NCBI GenBank assembly: GCA_018069465.1
Contig: JAGPUW010000025.1
Location: 310,001 to 374,000 of the forward strand
Direction of reading: 5' to 3'
DNA from: Gammaproteobacteria bacterium
Lineage (GTDB): Bacteria > Pseudomonadota > Gammaproteobacteria > Pseudomonadales > Porticoccaceae
DNA length: 64,000 nucleotides
Shown here: piece by piece, positions 22,811-34,061 of the stretch
Layout: each line of letters starts with the position of its first letter
Numbering within the stretch: position 1 is the stretch's first letter
The notes under the pieces: model-generated
Seen by the model: only the letters and a program-made list of their open reading frames with translations
Told to the model about the DNA's origin: nothing
Databases searched by the model: none
Program-made: the position numbers and the translations under genes

Positions 22811-23341
22811 CTAAACATCATCCAGAGATTCTTCCAGCTCATCCACTTCAAGCTGTAGCTTATTGTAAAACTGCATTTTAATCAGGGTGTGAGCTGCCAC
22901 ATCAAAAGCTTGCCGCCCGTATTGCTCGGCAAACTGTGCCTCTAGCGCGCTCAGCTGAGCGCTAACTTGCCCGGCAATAGGGGCCAGTTCAGCAAAGGGA
23001 TCGGGGGCTGTAGTGACAGCCGCGAGTTGTTCGCGCAGCGCCATTTGCGACATTAAAAAATCCACATCGTTGACAGTGGTGTTTTCACCGGAGCTATCTA
23101 GGCCGCGCTGGCCCAGCAAATAAGCGGCGCGCAATAGTGGTGAGCGCAGGGTGTCGTAGGCTTGATTGACGGCGGAGGCCAGCTGTACGGCCAGGCGCTG
23201 CTCCTGAGCAGATTTGCCGGCAAAGCGGTCGGGGTGAAACTGGCGCTGCAGATTGAGGTAGTTGTCACTCAGGGTCTGAGCGTCGACTTCATACGCCTCC
23301 GGTACCTGCATGATTTGAAAAAAATCGTCGCTTAATTTCAC
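22811..23341 (-). CDS. hscB: co-chaperone HscB
   Basis: J-domain NLQRQFHPDRFAGKSAQEQRLAV; apparent GTG start. Confidence 0.94.
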   Translation of the reverse strand: MKLSDDFFQIMQVPEAYEVDAQTLSDNYLNLQRQFHPDRFAGKSAQEQRLAVQLASAVNQAYDTLRSPLLRAAYLLGQRGLDSSGENTTVNDVDFLMSQMALREQLAAVTTAPDPFAELAPIAGQVSAQLSALEAQFAEQYGRQAFDVAAHTLIKMQFYNKLQLEVDELEESLDDV

Positions 23342-23419
23342 GGCTTAACTATTCACTTCACGGTTTGACTATTAATTGTACGGTCTGACTATTAACTTTA
23401 CGATCTGACTATCTGGCAG
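23340..23419. repeat. four imperfect 20-bp tandem repeats between iscA and hscB
   Basis: ACGGCTTAACTATTCACTTC / ACGGTTTGACTATTAATTGT / ACGGTCTGACTATTAACTTT / ACGATCTGACTATCTGGCAG, exact 20-bp period. Confidence 0.9.
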
Positions 23420-23436
23420 GCGTCGATTCAAAAGCA

Positions 23437-23760
23437 TCAAATATTGAAACTCTCGCCGCAACCACACTCATCTTTGACATTGGGGTTGTTGAACTGAAAG
23501 CCTTCGTTGAGACCCTCTTTAACAAAATCTAGCTCGGTGCCGTCAAGGTAAAGTAGGCTTTTGGGGTCGACAAAAAGCTTCACATCACCGGCGGGGAAAA
23601 CCTCATCACCGGGATCGGCCTCGTCGACAAACTCCAGCACATAGGACATGCCCGAGCAGCCGTTGGTGCGAACGCCGAGGCGAATGCCCTGCCCTTTACC
23701 TCTGTTTTGCAGGTGGTTGGCGACGTGCTGCTGAGCAGCTTCACTCATTGATATAGCCAT
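23437..23760 (-). CDS. iscA: Fe-S assembly protein IscA
   Basis: A-type carrier cysteines [13 protein letters not shown] and [10 protein letters not shown]. Confidence 0.95.
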   Translation of the reverse strand: MAISMSEAAQQHVANHLQNRGKGQGIRLGVRTNGCSGMSYVLEFVDEADPGDEVFPAGDVKLFVDPKSLLYLDGTELDFVKEGLNEGFQFNNPNVKDECGCGESFNI

Positions 23761-23791
23761 CTACTACCTCCTCAAACTACTTGCGAACGAC

Positions 23792-24178
23792 TCAGTCTTC
23801 GCCGCGCTTTTTACGAATATCTTTGATAGCCGCCTGAATTGCATCTTCGGCCAATACGGAGCAGTGAATTTTCACTGGAGGCAAAGCCAACTCTTCGGCA
23901 ATGTCCGAGTTTTTAATCTTCGCCGCATCTTCCAGGGTCTTGCCCTTCACCCACTCGGTGAGCAGTGAGCTTGACGCTATCGCCGAACCGCAACCGTAGG
24001 TTTTAAATTTGGCATCTTCAATAACGCCATCATCATTGATCTGGATTTGCAGGCGCATCACATCACCACAGGCCGGCGCACCGACCATGCCGGTACCAAC
24101 ATTTAGTGCGTTATCGTCCAACACACCCACATTGCGGGGATTATCGTAATGATCGAGAACTTTATCACTGTAGGCCAT
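23792..24178 (-). CDS. iscU: Fe-S scaffold IscU
   Basis: VLDHYDNPRNVG, GAPACGDVMRLQI, TYGCGSAIASSSL, VKIHCSVLAEDAI. Confidence 0.98.
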   Translation of the reverse strand: MAYSDKVLDHYDNPRNVGVLDDNALNVGTGMVGAPACGDVMRLQIQINDDGVIEDAKFKTYGCGSAIASSSLLTEWVKGKTLEDAAKIKNSDIAEELALPPVKIHCSVLAEDAIQAAIKDIRKKRGED

Positions 24179-24263
24179 AATTCATTTCCTCCGTTAGAGC
24201 TTGATCAAATCAAACTCATTAATACGTCTTATCTGTTGCTCAATTCACAGCGGCGCAGCAGGT

Positions 24264-25487
24264 TTAATGGGCAGCCCATTGCACCGTACTTAAATCGACA
24301 CCGGCTTTAAACATATCCCACAGCGGCGAAAGCTCGCGCAGCTTGGTGACTGCTGTGAGTACTTTTTCAATGGTGTAATCCACTTCTTCTGCCGTGGTAA
24401 AACGGCCGATACTAAAGCGAATAGAACTATGGGCCAACTCGTCTTCAAGACCCAGCGCACGCAGCACATAAGAGGGCTCAAGACTGGCCGAGGTGCAGGC
24501 AGAGCCCGATGAAACCGCGAGATCTTTGAGCGCCATAATCAAGGACTCGCCCTCGACAAAGGCAAAGCTGACATTGAGATTGCCCGCCACATGCTGCTCC
24601 AGAGTGCCATTTAAGTGGGCCTCTTCCATATCTTTGAAGCCCTCCCACAAACGGTTGCGCAGGGCGAGAATGCGTGCATTTTCAACGTCCATTTCTTCAC
24701 TGGCAATGCGAAAGGCTTCACCCATGCCGACAATTTGATGGGTTGGCAAGGTACCGGAACGCATTCCCCGCTCGTGGCCACCACCGTGCATTTGCGCTTC
24801 GATACGAACGCGGGGCTTGCGGCGCACATAGAGAGCACCCATGCCTTTGGGGCCATAAATTTTGTGGGCCGAGAAAGACATTAAATCGACTTTCATTGTA
24901 GCCATGTCGATCTTCACTTTACCGGCACTTTGCGCGGCATCAACGTGAAAGAACACACCGCGCTGGCGACAGATTTCACCAATCGCGGCAATATCGGTAA
25001 TGGTGCCGATCTCGTTATTGACGTGCATCAGCGAGACCAGCGTCGTGTCGTCACGAATGGCATCGGCAACAGCCTGGGGTTCAATCAAGCCACTGGCGCA
25101 GGGGTCGAGATAGGTAATCTCGTAGCCTTCCCGCTCCAACTGCCGGCAACTGTCGAGCACCGCTTTGTGCTCGATTTTAGAGGTCACGATGTGCTTGCCC
25201 TTGCGCTCATTGAAATGCGCGCAACCTTTAATGGCCAGGTTATCGGACTCGGTGGCACCCGATGTCCAGACTATTTCCCGCGGATCGGCATTAATCAAAT
25301 CGGCCACCTGCTGGCGGGCATCTTCAATCGCCGCCTCGGCCTGCCAACCAAAGGAGTGGGAGCGCGAGGCGGCATTGCCAAACACGCCGTCCATGGTTAA
25401 ACACTCAACCATGCGCGCCGCAACTCGCGGGTCGACCGGGGTTGTGGCGGAATAATCCAGATAAATGGGCAACTTCATTTCTAACAC
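24264..25487 (-). CDS. iscS: cysteine desulfurase IscS
   Basis: [56 protein letters not shown]. Confidence 0.98.
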   Translation of the reverse strand: MLEMKLPIYLDYSATTPVDPRVAARMVECLTMDGVFGNAASRSHSFGWQAEAAIEDARQQVADLINADPREIVWTSGATESDNLAIKGCAHFNERKGKHIVTSKIEHKAVLDSCRQLEREGYEITYLDPCASGLIEPQAVADAIRDDTTLVSLMHVNNEIGTITDIAAIGEICRQRGVFFHVDAAQSAGKVKIDMATMKVDLMSFSAHKIYGPKGMGALYVRRKPRVRIEAQMHGGGHERGMRSGTLPTHQIVGMGEAFRIASEEMDVENARILALRNRLWEGFKDMEEAHLNGTLEQHVAGNLNVSFAFVEGESLIMALKDLAVSSGSACTSASLEPSYVLRALGLEDELAHSSIRFSIGRFTTAEEVDYTIEKVLTAVTKLRELSPLWDMFKAGVDLSTVQWAAH

Positions 25488-25565
25488 TCCACAAACCCTC
25501 TTTTTAGCACCCGACTGCTCATCGAATGGTGAATCTATCCAGAGGGGAATACTGTTAACTTTTCC

Positions 25566-26075
25566 TTACAAATCAATCGCTTTGGCGTTAATAAGCGATT
25601 CCACATTAATACTCTCATCATTAACGCCGCCCTCGTCAGACTGCTGAGTCTGTCGCTCACACACTGTTTTTACTTCGCGTCGCTCGGTCAAACTACCGAG
25701 AGAGATACCACTCAAAAACGTATGTATTTGCTGACTCAAATCATCCCACAGCTGATGGGTCAAACAGGGCTCGCCATTTTGACAATCACCCTTGCCCTTG
25801 CAGCCGGTAGAATCTGTCGATTCATTGACCGCGGCAATAATATCGGCCACATTAATCTGCTCACGGCAGCGACTCAGGCGATAACCGCCACCGGGGCCGC
25901 GCACGCTGGCCACCAAATCATTCTTGCGCAACTTGGCAAACAGCTGCTCCAAATACGACAGTGATATGCTCTGACGTTGCGAGATGGCCGCCAGACTAAT
26001 AGGGCCGTGCTCACCGTTTAATGCCAAATCAAGCATCGCCGTCACAGCGTAACGCCCTCGAGTTGTCAGCTTCAT
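25566..26075 (-). CDS. iscR: Rrf2 family regulator IscR
   Basis: [20 protein letters not shown], cysteine cluster [19 protein letters not shown]. Confidence 0.96.
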   Translation of the reverse strand: MKLTTRGRYAVTAMLDLALNGEHGPISLAAISQRQSISLSYLEQLFAKLRKNDLVASVRGPGGGYRLSRCREQINVADIIAAVNESTDSTGCKGKGDCQNGEPCLTHQLWDDLSQQIHTFLSGISLGSLTERREVKTVCERQTQQSDEGGVNDESINVESLINAKAIDL

Positions 26076-26125
26076 TTACCCGCCTCCACGCAATTGCTTT
26101 GTTCAGTAATGGCGTAATTATCGAA

Positions 26126-26172
26126 TAACCAAGTATTTTAGTCAAGTAAATAACCGAGTATTTTAGTCGGAT
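26126..26172 (-). promoter_or_regulatory. two tandem IscR-type operator-like sites upstream of iscR
   Basis: TAACCAAGTATTTTAGTC (26126-26143) and TAACCGAGTATTTTAGTC (26151-26168), 25-bp spacing, resembling type 1 IscR sites. Confidence 0.65.
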
Positions 26173-26192
26173 AAATTCACCAATGCTCTACA

Positions 26193-26984
26193 CTACTTTT
26201 CCGACGGCGAAGACGACTCTTTTTTGGAAAGCTCACGCAAGCGGTGGGCCGCATTTTGAATACCGGTCAGCACGCCGCGCATAATCGACAACTCCATGGC
26301 GTCGAGTCGAATACGGCCAAACAGGCGACGCAGGCGCGGCATGGTTTGGCGCGGATTATCGCGATCGTGAAAGCCCAGATCCACCAGAGTCTGCTCGAGG
26401 TGGGCGTAATAGAGCTCCAGCTCTTCGACCCGTGCCGGGGGCACATCCCAATCACCGCCAAGGAGCTGATCGCGGGGCTGATCACTATTGCCCAGGGCCG
26501 CCATCCTCACCTCGTAGGTCAAAACCTGAACGGCTGCCGCCAAATTGAGGGAGCTGTAGTCGGGGTTGGAGGGAATATGTACATGATAGGTGCACTTGTG
26601 CAGCTCTTCGTTTTTCAGACCGCGATCTTCGCGGCCAAAGACAATCGCCACATCGTGAGTTTCTGTTTCACGCCACAATTTTTCCCCACACTCACGGGGG
26701 TTGAGCAGCGGCCAGGGGATACGTCGGTCGCGAGCACTGGTGCCAACCACGAGACCACAGTCAGCGATGGCCTCGTCGAGAGTCTCGACAACCACCGCAT
26801 TATCGAGCACGTCGACAGCACTGGCGGCGCGCCAGACAGCGCGATCCGCCGGAAAGTCTTTCGGCGCAACCAGATAGAGCCTGCTGAGCCCCATATTCTT
26901 TAGCGCGCGAGCTGCCGCCCCAATATTGCCGGGATGACTAGTGTTGACCAAAACGACGCGAATTTTATTAAAACGTTGCTTCAT
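26193..26984 (-). CDS. trmJ: tRNA (cytidine/uridine-2'-O-)-methyltransferase TrmJ
   Basis: RVVLVNTSHPGNIGAAARALKNMGL, FGREDRGLKNEEL, SPTM signature; upstream of iscR. Confidence 0.93.
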   Translation of the reverse strand: MKQRFNKIRVVLVNTSHPGNIGAAARALKNMGLSRLYLVAPKDFPADRAVWRAASAVDVLDNAVVVETLDEAIADCGLVVGTSARDRRIPWPLLNPRECGEKLWRETETHDVAIVFGREDRGLKNEELHKCTYHVHIPSNPDYSSLNLAAAVQVLTYEVRMAALGNSDQPRDQLLGGDWDVPPARVEELELYYAHLEQTLVDLGFHDRDNPRQTMPRLRRLFGRIRLDAMELSIMRGVLTGIQNAAHRLRELSKKESSSPSEK

Positions 26985-27134
26985 AACGCAGATTCATACC
27001 AGGCTTAATTTTCGGTGCGCATTGTAGCAGAGAGCATTATCCAGCACAGGCATATATATGCGTCGCGCGCACTGTCACAAGGCCTTGGTTTTGCTACAAT
27101 GCGCGCCTTTGAAAATCCAGGCGCGGAATACCTT

Positions 27135-27938
27135 ATGGAACCAATGGTCAACATCGCATTACGTGCGGCTCGCAGCGCCGGAGATTTGGTAGTCAAGGCA
27201 TCTCAGAGAATCGATCGCCTGCAGATCAACGAGAAAAGCCAGAACGATTTCGTCACCGAAATTGATCACATGGCAGAAAGCGAAATTATCGCTCAACTGC
27301 GCAGCGCCTATCCCGACCACTGCTTTATTGGCGAGGAAAGCGGCACCAGCAAAGGCAAAGATGGCGACTCCGTGTGGATCATCGACCCCATCGATGGCAC
27401 TACCAATTTTATTCGAGGCATTCCCCACTACGCGATTTCTATTGCCTTTCAGCACAAGGGCCGCATTGAACACGCGGTGGTTTACGACCCCATAAAAGAA
27501 GAAGAATTCACCGCCAGCCGTGGCCGGGGCGCCCAGCTCAATGGCGCGCGAATTCGCGTCTCCGGCCTCGAACAGCCGCGCAGCGCCCTCTATGCAACGG
27601 GCATCCCCTTCAGCGGCAAACCCTTTGAAAACATGCAGCCTTACATGGAGTGCATGGCCGCGCTAGCCGATCAATCATCCGGCATGCGGCGCATGGGAGC
27701 GGCATCTCTCGACCTGGCCTACGTCGCCGCCGGGCGCGTCGATGCCTTCTGGGAAATGTACTTACAGCCCTGGGATATCGCCGCAGGTGTTTTACTGGTG
27801 AAAGAAGCGGGTGGCCGAGTGGCCGACTTTCAGGGTGGTGATGACTACCTCAATAGCGGGCATATCGTCGCCTGCACCCCGCGTCTGCTCAAACCCACGC
27901 TCAAAACGGTTGGCAAGCACCTCGGGCATTTACGCTAA
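27135..27938 (+). CDS. suhB: inositol monophosphatase family protein SuhB
   Basis: WIIDPIDGTTNFIRGIPHYAISIAF, WDIAAGVLLVKEAGG; start at internal ATG 27135. Confidence 0.94.
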   Translation: MEPMVNIALRAARSAGDLVVKASQRIDRLQINEKSQNDFVTEIDHMAESEIIAQLRSAYPDHCFIGEESGTSKGKDGDSVWIIDPIDGTTNFIRGIPHYAISIAFQHKGRIEHAVVYDPIKEEEFTASRGRGAQLNGARIRVSGLEQPRSALYATGIPFSGKPFENMQPYMECMAALADQSSGMRRMGAASLDLAYVAAGRVDAFWEMYLQPWDIAAGVLLVKEAGGRVADFQGGDDYLNSGHIVACTPRLLKPTLKTVGKHLGHLR

Positions 27939-28071
27939 AGCCCGTATTCAAAAATCAAGTGCACCCGACGGCCCGCCAGCGCGTGAACAATAAACCAAAC
28001 CGACAAGCCTGTTCATCGTTCAAGACAGCTCTTGGGCGGTGTACAATGCCTGCTGTTATTGAGGGGGCGCT

Positions 28072-28833
28072 ATGAGCTCAGAAAAGGACTCCGAAAAAAC
28101 CACCCACTTCGGCTTTAGCGAAGTTGCCGTGGAGAAAAAAGCCGAGCGCGTTGCCGACGTGTTCCACTCGGTCGCCGCCAAGTACGACATTATGAACGAC
28201 CTCATGTCCGGCGGCATTCATCGCCTGTGGAAGCGCACCACCATTGAGTTGTCCGGCGTACGCCCCGGCCACACGGTACTCGACATAGCCGGCGGCACTG
28301 GCGACCTCAGCCTTAAATTTTCTCGTCTGGTCGGGCCACAGGGCCGGGTCATTCTCGCCGACATCAACGACTCCATGCTCAAGGTCGGCCGCGACCGTTT
28401 AATTGATAGCGGCGTGCTCAACAACATCAGCTTTGCACAGGCCGACGCCCAGTTCCTGCCCTTTGTAGACAACAGCATCGACTGCATTACTATTGCCTTC
28501 GGCCTGCGCAATGTCACCGATAAAGATATGGCCCTACGCTCCATGCTGCGCGTACTCAAGCCCGGCGGGCGCCTGCTGGTGCTCGAGTTTTCCAAGCCAA
28601 AGAACCCACTACTGGCAAAGATTTACGATACCTACTCCTTCCAAATTTTGCCTCGCGTCGGCAAGCTGGTCGCCGATGATGCCGACAGCTATCGCTACCT
28701 GGCCGAGTCGATACGCATGCACCCCGACCAACAAACACTGAAAGCGATGATGAGCGACGCCGGCTTCAGCCACTGCCAGTACTACAACATGACTGGCGGC
28801 ATTGTCGCCCTTCACCGGGGTGTCAAAGGGTGA
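28072..28833 (+). CDS. ubiE: ubiquinone/menaquinone C-methyltransferase UbiE
   Basis: [33 protein letters not shown]. Confidence 0.97.
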   Translation: MSSEKDSEKTTHFGFSEVAVEKKAERVADVFHSVAAKYDIMNDLMSGGIHRLWKRTTIELSGVRPGHTVLDIAGGTGDLSLKFSRLVGPQGRVILADINDSMLKVGRDRLIDSGVLNNISFAQADAQFLPFVDNSIDCITIAFGLRNVTDKDMALRSMLRVLKPGGRLLVLEFSKPKNPLLAKIYDTYSFQILPRVGKLVADDADSYRYLAESIRMHPDQQTLKAMMSDAGFSHCQYYNMTGGIVALHRGVKG

Positions 28834-29420
28834 ACGACACGGTCTTCGCGCTGGCCTGTGAAGGCATCGCCAAAGCACTCAACCGAGCCCTGGAACACGA
28901 CCCACAGACCCCGCAAAAACTCAGTGAACTAGCGGGTAAAAGCCTACTGATCGAATCCAGCGCACCACGCTTCACCGCCTCACTCTTATTCACCGACAGT
29001 CAGCTGATCATTATGCCCAGCGACGCGTGTTCAGCGGCCGCCATGCTGAGCGGCACCGCCCCTGCACTGTTACGTTTTCTACTGGCCGGCGATATCGAGG
29101 CTGCAGAAAAATGCGCAGTGGACGTTTGTGATGAAAACGAACTAATCCCCACCCTGCTGACCCTGAGTCGCGAAATCGATATCGACTGGGAAGCCCTACT
29201 CGCCGAACACACTGGCGATGTTGCCGCCCATTTATTCGCTGCATCGCTGCGCAAGGCACAGCAGTTTCAGCAAGATATTGTCACTCGCAGCCAAAGTGGC
29301 TGGGCCACCTTTAGAACGGACAACGCCAGTGCTAAAGGTAGCGACAACGAAAGCGGCGACAGCAAGCCCCAGTCACCGCTGGACGTCATCGGCGCACAGT
29401 TAAAAGCTCTGCTGCCGTGA
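28830..29420 (+). CDS. ubiJ: ubiquinone biosynthesis accessory factor UbiJ (SCP2-like)
   Basis: SCP2-like ORF between ubiE and ubiB, 4-nt overlap with ubiE. Confidence 0.88.
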   Translation: MNDTVFALACEGIAKALNRALEHDPQTPQKLSELAGKSLLIESSAPRFTASLLFTDSQLIIMPSDACSAAAMLSGTAPALLRFLLAGDIEAAEKCAVDVCDENELIPTLLTLSREIDIDWEALLAEHTGDVAAHLFAASLRKAQQFQQDIVTRSQSGWATFRTDNASAKGSDNESGDSKPQSPLDVIGAQLKALLP

Positions 29421-29430
29421 GCCAACTGTA

Positions 29431-31068
29431 ATGTTGCGTCTGACACGGGCCTTGAAAATTGTACGCATTGGCCTGCGCTACCGCCTCGACACCCTTGCCA
29501 GCAGCTCAAACCCTGGTGATATCAATCGCCAGCCCCCACCTCTATTGCTGCGTTTTCTACTTTGGCTAGCGGCATTTTTACCCGAACCCCAGGCACCTCG
29601 GGGCCAGCGCCTGCGCCAGGCACTGGAAGAACTGGGCCCGGTATTTGTCAAATTCGGCCAACTTCTCTCCACCCGACCCGACCTCATTCCCGCCGATATT
29701 TGCCGGGAGCTCGACCAGCTGCAAGATAATGTACCCGCCTTTGAATCGGCGAAATTTATCGCCATTGTCGAAGGGGCATTGGGCCAATCTGTCGACCAGC
29801 TATTCCAGAGTTTTGACAGCACGCCCCTGGCATCGGCATCCATCGCCCAGGTGCATGCAGCTGTCCTTGAAGACGGTCGCGAAGTGATTGTAAAAGCGGT
29901 GCGCCCCGGCATTAAAATCACCATTGAGCAAGATTGTTCGCTGATGCTCAGCCTCGCGCGCCTGGTAGAAAAATACCTCGCCGACGGCAAACGCCTGCGC
30001 CCGGTTGAAGTCGCCAGAGACTACCGTTCGACCATTATTGACGAGCTAAACTTACAGCGTGAAGCGGGTAATACCGCACTGCTACATCGCAACTTTGAAG
30101 ACTCTCCCCTGCTTTACATCCCCGAGATCTACTGGCCCTACACCAACGAAGATGTGCTGGTGATGGAGCGCATTTACGCCACCCCGGTCACCGATGTCGA
30201 AACACTGCAGGCCGCCGGAACCGACTTTAAAGTGCTGGCCGAACGAGGTGTCGAGATTTTCTTCACCCAAGTTTTTGACCACAACTTCTTCCATGCCGAC
30301 ATGCACCCCGGCAATATTTTTGTCGACACATCGCAGCCACGCCAACCGAAATATATCGCCATCGACTGCGCCATTATCGGCAGCCTTTGCGACGAGGATC
30401 AGTACTATCTGGCACGCAACCTGCTCGCCATTTTCCGTCGCGATTACCGCCAGGTCGCCGAGTTGCATATCCTCGCCGGCTGGGTCAAACCCGATGCGTC
30501 CCTCAGCGAGGTCGAATCCGCCGTGCGTACGGTCTGCGAACCCATCTTCCAACGACCACTGAAAGATATTTCCTGCGGCCAATTGCTTGTCAGTCTGTTC
30601 CAAATGGCCCGCCGCTTTGATGCAGAGGTTCAGCCCTCGCTCATTTTGCTACAGAAAACCTTGCTCAATATCGAAGGGCTGGGCCGCCAGCTCTATCCCG
30701 ACCTCGACCTGTGGGCCACCGCCCACCCCTTTCTCGAGCGCTGGATAGTGCAGCGCTTCGAACCCGGGCAAGTCTTTAAGCAGGTCAAGCGCCACGCTCC
30801 CGACTGGCTCGAACAACTGCCCCATCTGCCACAGCTCGTGGTCGACTCGATGGAACAGGTCAAGCGCATCGACAAGACGCTCAATGCTCGCCAGCATCAA
30901 AGCCAGCCCCCTCAACCTCGCCAACGCAACAAAGCATTGGCGGGCACACTTTTAGTGGGGTTCGGGCTCGGCAGCGCTTTCAGCGCACTGAACGACACTG
31001 GACAGCAGGTAACGTCACCGAGCTTATTGCTGATCGCCGCCGGTGCTTTGCTGTTACTGCTGTCTTAA
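29431..31068 (+). CDS. ubiB: ubiquinone biosynthesis kinase-like UbiB
   Basis: LGPVFVKFGQLLSTRPDLIP, PLASASIAQVHAAVLEDGREVIVKAVRPG, FFHADMHPGNIFVD, two C-terminal TMs. Confidence 0.96.
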   Translation: MLRLTRALKIVRIGLRYRLDTLASSSNPGDINRQPPPLLLRFLLWLAAFLPEPQAPRGQRLRQALEELGPVFVKFGQLLSTRPDLIPADICRELDQLQDNVPAFESAKFIAIVEGALGQSVDQLFQSFDSTPLASASIAQVHAAVLEDGREVIVKAVRPGIKITIEQDCSLMLSLARLVEKYLADGKRLRPVEVARDYRSTIIDELNLQREAGNTALLHRNFEDSPLLYIPEIYWPYTNEDVLVMERIYATPVTDVETLQAAGTDFKVLAERGVEIFFTQVFDHNFFHADMHPGNIFVDTSQPRQPKYIAIDCAIIGSLCDEDQYYLARNLLAIFRRDYRQVAELHILAGWVKPDASLSEVESAVRTVCEPIFQRPLKDISCGQLLVSLFQMARRFDAEVQPSLILLQKTLLNIEGLGRQLYPDLDLWATAHPFLERWIVQRFEPGQVFKQVKRHAPDWLEQLPHLPQLVVDSMEQVKRIDKTLNARQHQSQPPQPRQRNKALAGTLLVGFGLGSAFSALNDTGQQVTSPSLLLIAAGALLLLLS

Positions 31069-31136
31069 CACTGGCATAATCCCGCGCTTGTACACACTGC
31101 AATACCGCCACCCCACCTGAGGACGCACCGACAAGT

Positions 31137-31544
31137 ATGAGCGAATCCGTCGATACCCACTGGCTCGATCAAATCACCTGGAATGACCAGGGGCTGGTGC
31201 CAGCCATCGCTCAGGATAAAGCGACCAATGAAATACTCATGGTGGCCTGGATGAATAGTGAGGCCCTCAGCTTAACGCTTGACGAGGGCCGCGCCGTGTA
31301 CTGGTCTCGCTCGCGCAAAAAAATCTGGCGCAAGGGTGAGGAATCCGGTCATGTGCAAATCGTCAGCGAAATACGTCTCGATTGTGACAGCGATGTTATC
31401 CTCTTAAAAATTGAGCAACTGGGGGCTATCGCCTGCCACACAGGACGGCGCAGCTGTTTCTTCAAAGTACTGAAAGAGGGACAGTGGCAAGCCGTCGAGC
31501 CCGTGCTCAAAGACCCCAAAGCAATTTACAGTCAACCGACATAA
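31137..31544 (+). CDS. hisI: phosphoribosyl-AMP cyclohydrolase
   Basis: [50 protein letters not shown]. Confidence 0.97.
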   Translation: MSESVDTHWLDQITWNDQGLVPAIAQDKATNEILMVAWMNSEALSLTLDEGRAVYWSRSRKKIWRKGEESGHVQIVSEIRLDCDSDVILLKIEQLGAIACHTGRRSCFFKVLKEGQWQAVEPVLKDPKAIYSQPT

Positions 31545-31563
31545 AACAATTCAAGAACTCGCT

Positions 31564-31896
31564 ATGAAAGATATTTTGAGCCAACTCGACACCATTCTCG
31601 CGGCGCGCAAAAGCGCCGACGCCGATACCTCTTATGTGGCCAGTTTGCATCGCAAAGGGCTCAACAAGATTCTGGAGAAAGTGGGCGAAGAGTGCACCGA
31701 AACACTCATTGCCGCCAAAGATGCCGAGCAAAGCGGCGACAACACTGACTTGATAGCAGAAACTGCCGATCTGTGGTTTCACTCGCTGGTAATGCTCTCC
31801 CACTTGGGCGAAAATGCCGACTCAGTTTTAGCGGAGCTTGGGCGCCGTTTCGACATTTCCGGGCTGGACGAAAAAGCCAGCCGCAAAAATTCTTAG
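31564..31896 (+). CDS. hisE: phosphoribosyl-ATP diphosphatase
   Basis: [30 protein letters not shown]. Confidence 0.97.
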   Translation: MKDILSQLDTILAARKSADADTSYVASLHRKGLNKILEKVGEECTETLIAAKDAEQSGDNTDLIAETADLWFHSLVMLSHLGENADSVLAELGRRFDISGLDEKASRKNS

Positions 31897-31950
31897 GCTG
31901 CGATTTCTTTTAGAAACACGGCAACTTTACAGATAACGAAAGAGGTAGAT

Positions 31951-32217
31951 ATGGGACTGGGTGGAATAAGTATTTGGCAGTTGTTGATTGTTCTGGCGAT
32001 CGTAGTGCTGATTTTTGGCACCAAGCGCCTCAAGGGTATGGGCACCGACCTCGGTGGCGCCTTAAAAGGTTTCAAAGATGCCGTCGCCACAGACGATGAT
32101 GCTGAAAAAGAGCAAAACCTGGAAACTGACGCCACGGCCAACGCCGCCGATAGCACTGTCAATAAAGAGAAAGCTGAAGCCACAAGTAGCAAGGAAAATT
32201 CAGACAAGAGCGCCTGA
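31951..32217 (+). CDS. tatA: Sec-independent translocase TatA
   Basis: [37 protein letters not shown]. Confidence 0.95.
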   Translation: MGLGGISIWQLLIVLAIVVLIFGTKRLKGMGTDLGGALKGFKDAVATDDDAEKEQNLETDATANAADSTVNKEKAEATSSKENSDKSA

Positions 32218-32266
32218 ATAATAACTTGCACAGCAAATAGCCTCGCTTAAACCTGGATCAGACACC

Positions 32267-32731
32267 ATGTTCGACATTGGTTTCACCGAAATTTTACTGA
32301 TCGCCGTGGTCGGACTGGTTGTTATCGGACCCAAAAGACTCCCCGAAACTATTCGTTTTCTCGGTTACTGGGTCGGCAAACTGCGCCGCAGTGTGCATGG
32401 CGCACGAGAGGAAATGGAGCGCGAATTCGGCCTCGATGAAATACGCCGAGAACTCTATAACGAAGAGTTATTGGGCCGCCTGGACGACGAGAGAAAACAA
32501 ATAGAGCGACGTTTAAACTCACCTTCCGAGCCCCGCGATGAACCCACGCCAGCCAATCTAAAAATCCCCAACGAAGAAGATTTTATTGACGACGGGCCGA
32601 GTGAGCCTTTGCTGCAAAACGAAGAGTCCGACGAGCCGGACGCCAGCGCTTCAGCACAGGCCGCACCAAACTCTGACTCACCCTCTGCTACCGAATCCGC
32701 TCCAGAAACGACTGCCAACAAAAACCCTTAG
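32267..32731 (+). CDS. tatB: Sec-independent translocase TatB
   Basis: [30 protein letters not shown]. Confidence 0.95.
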   Translation: MFDIGFTEILLIAVVGLVVIGPKRLPETIRFLGYWVGKLRRSVHGAREEMEREFGLDEIRRELYNEELLGRLDDERKQIERRLNSPSEPRDEPTPANLKIPNEEDFIDDGPSEPLLQNEESDEPDASASAQAAPNSDSPSATESAPETTANKNP

Positions 32732-32753
32732 GGCGGCGCCGACAAGACGACTT

Positions 32754-33566
32754 ATGCCAAACGAACCAACAGCACAGCCAGACGAAGAAACGGAAAACGC
32801 AACTAGCGATGCCAAGCCGATGGTCACCCACCTTATTGAGCTGCGCGACCGCTTACTGCGCACCCTTGTTATCGTGCTCCTTCTTTTTGTTGCCATGTTT
32901 CCCTTTGCCAATGAAATTTATAGCTTTGTTTCAGAGCCCTTGCGCGCCTACTTGCCCGAAAACTCGACCATGATTGCCACTCAGGTGGCCTCGCCCTTTC
33001 TCACGCCCTTCAAATTAACCATGGTGCTGTCGGTGTTCGCCGCAATGCCCTTTATTTTGTATCAAACCTGGGCCTTTATTGCCCCCGGCCTGTATAAGAA
33101 AGAACGCTTTATTGTCTTGCCTTTATTCGCCTCCAGCGTGATGCTTTTTTACGCGGGCATGGCCTTCGCCTACTTTGTCGTGTTCCCTTTAATCTTCGGC
33201 TTCTTTACTAGCGTTGGCCCAGACAACGTGACGGTAATGACAGACATATCGAGCTATCTCGACTTTGTGCTCAAGCTGTTTTTCGCCTTTGGTATCGCCT
33301 TTGAAATACCCATCGCCACCTTTATTTTAATCTGGACCGGCATGGTAACCCCCTCTACGCTAGCGGGTAAGCGACCCTACGTACTGGTTTGCTGCTTTGT
33401 ACTGGGCATGCTACTAACGCCACCCGATGTTATTTCTCAATCGCTATTGGCAATACCCATGTGGTTACTGTTTGAGGTTGGCATTTTATTTGGTCGACTT
33501 ATTCACAGGCCGGCCAATACTGAAGATGATGAAGAGCTAGAAGAAGATCAAGCTAGCGAACAATAA
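32754..33566 (+). CDS. tatC: Sec-independent translocase TatC
   Basis: [14 protein letters not shown], multi-TM; true start taken at MPNEPTAQ (32754) instead of 32586. Confidence 0.96.
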   Translation: MPNEPTAQPDEETENATSDAKPMVTHLIELRDRLLRTLVIVLLLFVAMFPFANEIYSFVSEPLRAYLPENSTMIATQVASPFLTPFKLTMVLSVFAAMPFILYQTWAFIAPGLYKKERFIVLPLFASSVMLFYAGMAFAYFVVFPLIFGFFTSVGPDNVTVMTDISSYLDFVLKLFFAFGIAFEIPIATFILIWTGMVTPSTLAGKRPYVLVCCFVLGMLLTPPDVISQSLLAIPMWLLFEVGILFGRLIHRPANTEDDEELEEDQASEQ

Positions 33567-33647
33567 AAGGTTTTCTACGCAACACAGGTACGACGCCCCA
33601 AGTGATTTTCAGCGCCTTTATAGGGGCAATCTGTCTAACCTTTTCCC

Positions 33648-34031
33648 CTAGCCCTCGGACTTAGCGTTAGCCACACTCTCCACCAAGGCTGCAATTTCTC
33701 TCTGTAAAAGCTCGCTGTCGCCCAAATTGAGCTCCACAATACGTCGTAGCTGGGAAATGCTGTCGATATCCATATGTGTACTGCTGACGCCTATATGATC
33801 GGCCTCAATGTGTACAACTTTACCGTGTAGTTCAATACCTCCCGCCTCATTGGTCAGGTCAATAAGTACCGACACATCACAACCTATACTCAAGCCCTCT
33901 CTGTAGGCGCTCTGCAGTAAAGCGCCACGTAGAGAAATGTCGAGTAATTCAACCTCCCAGCGCTCCTGCGCCGAACTGAGAGATGAACTTGCATCAAATT
34001 TTATACGGGTAAATTTTCGTTGTTCGCTCAC
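33648..34031 (-). CDS. PilZ domain protein
   Basis: RKFTR (RxxxR) and DISLRG (DxSxxG) c-di-GMP binding motifs; next to cheB. Confidence 0.88.
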   Translation of the reverse strand: MSEQRKFTRIKFDASSSLSSAQERWEVELLDISLRGALLQSAYREGLSIGCDVSVLIDLTNEAGGIELHGKVVHIEADHIGVSSTHMDIDSISQLRRIVELNLGDSELLQREIAALVESVANAKSEG

Positions 34032-34061
34032 ACCAGCCTCCTAAAAACAATCGTTGCCACT

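Noticed and set aside
26244-26903. 219 aa ORF antisense to trmJ
   Set aside because: Shadow ORF; trmJ on the other strand is clear.
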